This document shows, piece after piece, positions 5,050 to 10,270 of a stretch of 10,270 nt of DNA. Position 1 is the stretch's first letter. Every line of letters begins with the position of its first letter. A program made the position numbers and the translations under genes. Below the pieces are notes generated by a model, which did no database searches, was not told the origin of the DNA, and saw nothing but the letters and a program-made list of their open reading frames with translations. Origin of the DNA: Rhizophlyctis rosea (taxonomy: Eukaryota; Chytridiomycota; Chytridiomycetes; Rhizophlyctidales; Rhizophlyctidaceae); NCBI GenBank assembly GCA_027596075.1, contig JADGJC010000681.1, positions 1 through 10,270 of the forward strand, written 5' to 3'.

Positions 5050-8000
5050 ATGCCTTACATTCAAGATCCTACAACCATCCGCGGCTTTAAACAAGTCAAC
5101 AATCGTCGTACTCCTGTCTACAAGAAAGTGAAAGTGGGAGGCATACCGTATTATGATCTTCTCGAGAAACTATTTGAGGGGTCGGTAAACCGCCAAAAGT
5201 GGTCTTCCAATCGACGTAACCTTTTTGACAATATTACACTTGGAGGCGGTGAACATGAGCAGGCTTGGAAGGCTTACAAGGCTGAGAGGGAAGAAGAAGA
5301 GGTACAGCGTGATACTGAACGCATCTTGAAGGAACATGATAAAGAAGTTGCTCAACAACGCAAACAGACTCAACGCAAAGAAAACGCTGAACAACGTCGG
5401 CTACGTAGAGCGGCTGAGAAACCTCTCATCTCCAAAAAACGAATCACCGTACAGGGCATCAACTACGAAAGGGAGGAATACTCGTTCAACCCTAGATATA
5501 TGGTAGAATCCGTCGACGACATTATGGAGTTCTTTGACAAGGTTCTCGCTGAGGCTAAGCGGGGAATGGAGGATGATGATAAGATTCAGATCTCGTTCTC
5601 CCACGAAAACCTTTACTTCGGTTGGTGGTCATCCAAGGTCGTCTACGTTAATGAGTTGCAGACTGAAGGAATCCTCGACGCTATTTCCGGAATCCTGCAA
5701 ATCGCGGAAATTGTAACGTTGGAACACATGACTAGAATAGTCGTCACTAGGATGATGAAAATCCGTGGAGGTGCCCACAAACGCTCCTACGATCTGGAAT
5801 CATCTTTACAGAAAGGCTGTGTGGTGGAGATAAAGAACGTGGATAGCAAAGATGGTGGTATGAGGGCTTACGCCATAGCAGAGGCTGCCACCCGATTGGA
5901 TAAGAGGCGCAAAGAGTATCGATACCTTGCTATGCAGCGCAACAAATTGGATGATCGTGTTAGTCAGTTATATAGATGGTGCGGGATTCCGAAAGGAAAG
6001 AAGATGACCAACACCGACTTTGCCTGCCTCATCACTCAACAAAAACGCAACATCATCATCATCGACATCCCGAACGGTTCTAATATGATTTTCCTTAAGG
6101 GAAAGGATGAGGAACGATACGATGAAACCCCCATCCCTTTGTTGAAAAGCGGCGACCATTTCCACGCCATTACCAGTCTCAACGCTTATTTGAATGTCAG
6201 TTACATGTGCTATGTTTGTCTTAAAGGGTATAAGGATCGCAATGAGCACAAGTGCGAGAAGCCGGACCGCTGTGCACACTGTAATCGGTTCAACTGTCAC
6301 CGAGGAGAAATCCTGCGCGTTTGCGACGAGTGCAACCTTGGCTATTGGGATGGTGACTGTTTCGAATTTCACTGCAGATCCGACAAAGAAAATTCGTTGT
6401 GCGCGGTGTATTGGAAATGTCCTGGGGAATGTAAGAGGAAGATTCTTCGGGAACGTTACGGTCATCTCCTCGATTCTGACGACCTCGATATTTCCGAAGT
6501 CCATAAGTGTAACCACATCTGCTGTGATATTTGTCGGAAGATGGTGGAACCAGGTCACATATGCTTTATGCAGAAGAAGAAGCCTAGAAAACCTGTTAAG
6601 CGGGTCATAGCGTTCGATTTTGAATCCGCTTTCGCTAAAGACGGCACCCACGTTATCAAGTTCACCGATTGCAAAGAGGTTTGCTTCAACACATCCTGTG
6701 AAGCCGTCTGCTACTGCCACCCTCATCAGTCTTTCGAAAACTTCCCCGACTTCTACAAATTCATCTTCACCAACGACCATACTACCTTTATCGCACATAA
6801 CGGTCGCGGCTACGACTTCCACTTCCTTTACAAAGCGTTTCACGCAAATGGCATCACACCCAGGGTGAACAAAAACGGGAGGAAGATCAGTTCCATGGAG
6901 ATCAAGGGTCACCAGATACGGTTCATTGATTCGCTCTCGTTCATGGCTACCAGTTTGTCGGCTATGCCTAAGATGTTCAACCTTGAGTCCTATGTCCGCA
7001 AAGGCTACTTTCTGCATTGGTTCAACGGTGACGACGACTACGTAGGAACCCTCCCCAGTATCAATTGCTACCGGTTCGGTCTTCTGCCTTCTAATAAACA
7101 TGCTGAGGCTGTTGAGTGGTGGCATACAAAGAAGGCTGATCCCCACTACGAGTTCAACTACAAGGAGGAACTTGTCGCTTATTGTCGAAACGATGTCGAC
7201 GTCCTTGCCGCGTGTATCCGCAAATTCCGTGAACTCTTCCTCGACGTCACGAAAGGCGAAGTCGACCCGTGGGCGTATAAAACCATCGCTTCAGCGTGCA
7301 TGGCTACCTATCGTCATCTCTACATGCCCGAGAATAGCATCCCCCTCTTCTACGAGCAGAAAGGACGGATACACTCTAAAGCCTCGATACAGTGGTTAGA
7401 ATACATGCGCCAAGGGTATCCCGATATCCAGCATGCGTTGCGAGGCGGTGAGAAGAGTTTCAAAACGGTATCTGGAAAAGTCTTCTTTGATGGGTACTCC
7501 GGTTCTACACGTACCGTCCTTGAATTTCTGGGGTGCGAGTTTCACGGCTGCCCCCATTGCAAAACCGCTACCGATATTAGTTTCACAGGTCGTCGCTACG
7601 GAGATCTTCGACGTGAAACAGAAGAGCGGAAACGACAAATCGAGGCTTCGAAACTCAACAACGTTTCCATACAGGAGTGTCAGTTCAGGAACAATCCTGA
7701 AATGACTTTGTTTGAATACGACCTCGAATACACCTCCCCGCTGAACCCTCGTGACGCTTTCTTCGGTGGTCGTACCAATGCCAGCAAACTCTACTTCAAA
7801 TGCGATGAAAATGAACACGTTCGGTATTGCGATTACACCTCTCTCTACCCTACCGTCAACGCGTACAGCCCGTACCCTTGCTACTCCAATCCCAATAAGA
7901 TATATAGGAATTTCGATTACACCCTCGCAACTTACGAAGGCTTTGTTAAATGTCGCGTAGAGGCTCCAACAGGTCTTTTTCATCCTGTTCTTCCCGTGAA

Positions 8001-9141
8001 GATCAACAAGAAAACCATGTTTCCGCTATGTGTTTGGTGCGCTGAAGAAGGGTCGGCTATTTGCAACCACATCAATCGTTCATTTGTCGGGACTTGGTGT
8101 ACCCCAGAGTTGAAACTTGCTCTGAAGAAGGGCTACAGGGTTCTTAAGATTTACGAGGTGTGGCATTTTGAGAAGACTGCTGACGATCTCTTCAAGGGGT
8201 ACATCATGGATTTCCTGAAGATCAAGCAGGAGGCTTCGGGGTATCCTGATTGGTGTGAAACTGATGACGACAAGCAACGTTATATAGATAATTACTACAG
8301 TAAGCAAGAGATACGACTCGACCCCACCAGGATTGAGTACAATGAGGGGTTACGTTCGGTTGCTAAGTTAATGTTGAATTCTTTGTGGGGTAAGTTCGGT
8401 CAGAAGAATAACCAGCAGAAACATGTCGTCATCAACACCGAAACCGACGCTAGCGCATACTACAATATCGTGTTCAATCCCAAGTTCGTCGTTGATGACA
8501 TCACCGACTTCGACAATGGTCGCACCATTGAACTGACTCATTCGCTCGCGGATTCGGCTGTGCAGACGGACACCAACACCAGGATCTTCATCGCCGCCTT
8601 TACCACCTGCTTCGCACGTTGTCGTCTGTACGACATCCTTGATCAGTCAGGACAACGTGTTGCTTACTACGACACTGACAGTATGATATACATCGATGAT
8701 GCCGAAGGAACTCTGGAGAAATCCTTACCCTATGGAGACTCTCTTGGTTTTCTCACTGACGAGTTGAACAAGGAGAAAAAGCCGGTGAAGGCTCATATTA
8801 CCGGATTCGTATCCGGTGGGGCTAAGAATTATTCTTTTATTACTTCTGACAGTAAAGTGAAGACCGTCTGTAAGGGTTTTGCCTTGTCCTACGACAACAA
8901 GCACCGTCTCGGTCACGAAGAGATGAAGAACATCGTTTTTGGCAAGATTTCATCTGTTGATTTCGTGTTCAGCGAAATCAAGGTTGACAAGACGCACACC
9001 GTATCTACTAAAGAAACCGAACAGGGAAAGGCTACCAAACGCTACAAGTTCGTCTACGACAAGCGGATTGTGCAAGAATTTAATACGGACGTTAAGTGTA
9101 TAGAGACTATCCCTTTCGGTTATCGATGCCTGACAAACTAG
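5050..9141 (+). CDS. Family B DNA polymerase (viral/organellar type), probably protein-primed
   Basis: This 1363-residue polymerase would replicate the element. All catalytic motifs are present. The 3'-5' exonuclease has Exo I AFDFES (D523, E525), Exo II HNGRGYD (583-589) and Exo III YCRND (711-715). The polymerase has motif A CDYTSLYP (927-934), motif B KLMLNSLWGKFG (1106-1117), motif C YYDTDS (1206-1211) and a KxY motif GAKNY (1257-1261). N-terminal to these lie a charged, coiled-coil-like stretch (70-125) and a cysteine/histidine-rich zinc-knuckle-like region (about 387-505). Between exonuclease and motif A sits FLGCEFHGCPHC (826-837) plus a charged helix, an insert also found in related element polymerases. 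The N-terminal 380 residues have no domain I can name, and no separate terminal protein was found. ATG has A at -3. The 3' end overlaps the integrase gene. Confidence 0.95.
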   Translation: MPYIQDPTTIRGFKQVNNRRTPVYKKVKVGGIPYYDLLEKLFEGSVNRQKWSSNRRNLFDNITLGGGEHEQAWKAYKAEREEEEVQRDTERILKEHDKEVAQQRKQTQRKENAEQRRLRRAAEKPLISKKRITVQGINYEREEYSFNPRYMVESVDDIMEFFDKVLAEAKRGMEDDDKIQISFSHENLYFGWWSSKVVYVNELQTEGILDAISGILQIAEIVTLEHMTRIVVTRMMKIRGGAHKRSYDLESSLQKGCVVEIKNVDSKDGGMRAYAIAEAATRLDKRRKEYRYLAMQRNKLDDRVSQLYRWCGIPKGKKMTNTDFACLITQQKRNIIIIDIPNGSNMIFLKGKDEERYDETPIPLLKSGDHFHAITSLNAYLNVSYMCYVCLKGYKDRNEHKCEKPDRCAHCNRFNCHRGEILRVCDECNLGYWDGDCFEFHCRSDKENSLCAVYWKCPGECKRKILRERYGHLLDSDDLDISEVHKCNHICCDICRKMVEPGHICFMQKKKPRKPVKRVIAFDFESAFAKDGTHVIKFTDCKEVCFNTSCEAVCYCHPHQSFENFPDFYKFIFTNDHTTFIAHNGRGYDFHFLYKAFHANGITPRVNKNGRKISSMEIKGHQIRFIDSLSFMATSLSAMPKMFNLESYVRKGYFLHWFNGDDDYVGTLPSINCYRFGLLPSNKHAEAVEWWHTKKADPHYEFNYKEELVAYCRNDVDVLAACIRKFRELFLDVTKGEVDPWAYKTIASACMATYRHLYMPENSIPLFYEQKGRIHSKASIQWLEYMRQGYPDIQHALRGGEKSFKTVSGKVFFDGYSGSTRTVLEFLGCEFHGCPHCKTATDISFTGRRYGDLRRETEERKRQIEASKLNNVSIQECQFRNNPEMTLFEYDLEYTSPLNPRDAFFGGRTNASKLYFKCDENEHVRYCDYTSLYPTVNAYSPYPCYSNPNKIYRNFDYTLATYEGFVKCRVEAPTGLFHPVLPVKINKKTMFPLCVWCAEEGSAICNHINRSFVGTWCTPELKLALKKGYRVLKIYEVWHFEKTADDLFKGYIMDFLKIKQEASGYPDWCETDDDKQRYIDNYYSKQEIRLDPTRIEYNEGLRSVAKLMLNSLWGKFGQKNNQQKHVVINTETDASAYYNIVFNPKFVVDDITDFDNGRTIELTHSLADSAVQTDTNTRIFIAAFTTCFARCRLYDILDQSGQRVAYYDTDSMIYIDDAEGTLEKSLPYGDSLGFLTDELNKEKKPVKAHITGFVSGGAKNYSFITSDSKVKTVCKGFALSYDNKHRLGHEEMKNIVFGKISSVDFVFSEIKVDKTHTVSTKETEQGKATKRYKFVYDKRIVQEFNTDVKCIETIPFGYRCLTN
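9111..9117 (+). other. Candidate -1 ribosomal frameshift site
   Basis: CCCTTTC reads C-CCT-TTC in the polymerase frame, matching X-XXY-YYZ with X=C and Y=T. It lies in the only 46-base stretch (9096-9141) where both the polymerase and the integrase frames are open, and the integrase is in the -1 frame. I see no strong hairpin at the usual distance downstream. Confidence 0.35.
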
Positions 9142-10235
9142 ACATATTGAAAGAGATTTACTACGGCCCCAAGACCGGTCTGGTGAGTGTGGAGAAATTG
9201 TTTCAACGTGTGAAACAATACGGAATTCCAAGGGCTGACATCAAGGCTTTTATTGCAGAACAAGATGTAGCGCAAGTTCACAGAAAGGTTGCCAAACCCA
9301 TCTACGCGCAGATCTTCGCATCAGGGGTCGATCACATTTGGCAGGCTGATTTGTGCGATATGGCTAAATATAGCGGTAGCAACAAAGGCTATAAATTTCT
9401 CCTTTGTATCATTGATGTATATAGTCGCTACGCTTTCGTGTTTCCCATGAAATCAAAAAATAAATCCGTTGTCGTTGATTGTTCCAAACAATTGTTCGCT
9501 AAACGGAAACCCCGTAACTTGACAACAGATCTTGGTAGCGAGTTCAATAACAGGGAAATGAAAAATTTGCTAAGGAGGGTAGGCGTTAAGCACTACATGG
9601 CGGATGTTGCCGACCATACCAAAATGGGTCTTGTGGAGCGCTTCAACAGAACTTTGAAAACACTCATCGCTCGGTATATGACCGCGACAAAAGGCAAAAA
9701 GTATATTGATGTTTTGCCTGACCTTGTTATAAACTACAATACGACTCATCATCAGTTTCTAGGGAAGCCCCCAAAAGATGTTCGTACCGGTTACTATAAG
9801 GTTTCTAACGATCCAGTAGGAGAGGCGTTTCGTAAGTTTAAAGTTGGAGACCGTGTGCGCTTGTTGCAGGAAAAACAACAGTTCCAAAAAGGCTATGTAG
9901 GGCGGTGGAGTAAAGGTGTCTATGAGATCGTAAACGTAGAGAACTACAAGTTTGTGATTGCCAATAGCGCAGGAACAGTACTAGACAAGCGCTACAAGCA
10001 CTACGAACTTCAAAAAGTGACGAAGGATCTCACACCGGAAACGGACATTCCTTATGCAAAGCAAACTCGTTCACAAAGAGAAGTAGCCAGAGAATTGGCT
10101 GAACTCAACAAACCTGACGATCGCCCTGTAGTGCTTGGGAAGAAACTTCGCTCTGAAAAGGAGGAAGTAGCCAGAAAACCAAAGGGATACCAAGTAAGTG
10201 TAGAGATACCAGTGCGAGTCAAGGGAAAGAAGTAA
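9126..10235 (+). CDS. Retrovirus-like DDE integrase
   Basis: From the ATG at 9126 this is a 369-residue integrase of the type in Polintons and adintoviruses, which joins element ends to host DNA. It has an N-terminal helical region (LKEIYYGPKTGLVSVEKL onward), then the catalytic core with D75 (WQADLCDM), D135 (TTDLGSEF) and E171 (GLVERFNRT). The D-35-E spacing is exact. A C-terminal SH3/chromo-like DNA-binding segment follows (about 238-295, FKVGDRVRL to KHYELQKV), then a basic tail. No complete HHCC zinc finger is seen. The ATG has poor context (T at -3, C at +4) and lies 16 bases inside the polymerase gene, so translation may need frameshifting, reinitiation or its own transcript. The frame is open back to 9096 after a TAA. 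The last 13 codons lie in the terminal repeat. Confidence 0.93.
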   Translation: MPDKLDILKEIYYGPKTGLVSVEKLFQRVKQYGIPRADIKAFIAEQDVAQVHRKVAKPIYAQIFASGVDHIWQADLCDMAKYSGSNKGYKFLLCIIDVYSRYAFVFPMKSKNKSVVVDCSKQLFAKRKPRNLTTDLGSEFNNREMKNLLRRVGVKHYMADVADHTKMGLVERFNRTLKTLIARYMTATKGKKYIDVLPDLVINYNTTHHQFLGKPPKDVRTGYYKVSNDPVGEAFRKFKVGDRVRLLQEKQQFQKGYVGRWSKGVYEIVNVENYKFVIANSAGTVLDKRYKHYELQKVTKDLTPETDIPYAKQTRSQREVARELAELNKPDDRPVVLGKKLRSEKEEVARKPKGYQVSVEIPVRVKGKK

Positions 10236-10270
10236 GAGGAAGTGACGTAGGGAGTCAGAATCCGCGGATT
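10194..10270. repeat. Right terminal inverted repeat (77 bp)
   Basis: This is the perfect inverted copy of bases 1-77. It overlaps a gene: the last 13 codons and the stop of the integrase frame (10194-10235) lie inside it. Those integrase residues are therefore tied to the sequence of the left end, because a change in one repeat would have to be copied to the other. Only 35 bases follow the integrase stop, and they contain no AATAAA signal. Confidence 0.97.
10259..10270. repeat. Terminal 12-bp palindrome, right
   Basis: This is the same AATCCGCGGATT as at 1-12. If the two ends were joined with the palindrome kept once, the junction would be one uninterrupted palindrome of 142 bp. Confidence 0.85.

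Noticed and set aside
7092..7097. AATAAA inside the polymerase gene
   Set aside because: It lies in coding sequence (Asn-Lys codons) in the middle of the exonuclease region. A functional signal there would truncate PolB, so it is taken as chance.
5968..7146. Long minus-strand frame of 392 codons inside the polymerase gene
   Set aside because: The plus strand here encodes the zinc-knuckle and exonuclease motifs of PolB in one continuous frame. The antisense frame shows no recognisable motif and is best explained by the codon composition of PolB.

Overview
The window looks like one complete small eukaryotic DNA virus or transposon-like element, not a slice of a chromosome. Its two ends are a perfect 77-bp terminal inverted repeat (1-77 and 10194-10270). 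Between them are a type-B DNA polymerase with viral/organellar features, a retrovirus-like DDE integrase, an A32/FtsK-HerA-type packaging ATPase and a beta-rich protein that reads as a double-jelly-roll capsid protein. This gene set is the signature of Polinton/Maverick elements and their relatives, the adintoviruses and polinton-like viruses. At 10.27 kb it is small for that class. The host cannot be read from the sequence. TATA-like boxes, AATAAA signals, A at -3 of most starts and the lack of Shine-Dalgarno sites all indicate a eukaryote, and the polymerase and integrase types recall animal-associated elements.

Layout, left half: the left repeat leads into a TATA-like box and a tiny 49-residue reading frame, followed directly after its stop by a second 34-residue frame in the same register. 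A rightward block then holds the packaging ATPase (528-1247), the capsid protein (1314-2645) and a 47-residue arginine-rich protein (2748-2891) that I read by eye. The block ends at an AT-rich region with poly(A) signals facing in both directions. Convergent to it on the minus strand are two reading frames (4532-3429 and 3388-3029) that may be one protein split by a +1 frame change.

Layout, right half: a divergent promoter region (4533-4759) with a palindromic TATA box separates the minus-strand unit from a small helix-turn-helix-like protein (4760-4984), the 1363-residue polymerase (5050-9141) and the integrase (9126-10235). The integrase start lies inside the end of the polymerase gene, in the -1 frame, and the last 13 integrase codons lie in the right terminal repeat.

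How it may work (inference): the polymerase copies the linear genome, probably by protein priming from the inverted termini. The integrase could insert the element into a host chromosome. ATPase, capsid protein and basic protein would build and fill a particle. I could not find a maturation protease, a penton-type minor capsid protein, a terminal protein or a helicase. The ATPase also lacks the invariant Walker A lysine, so either this genome is reduced or some roles are filled by unrecognised proteins.
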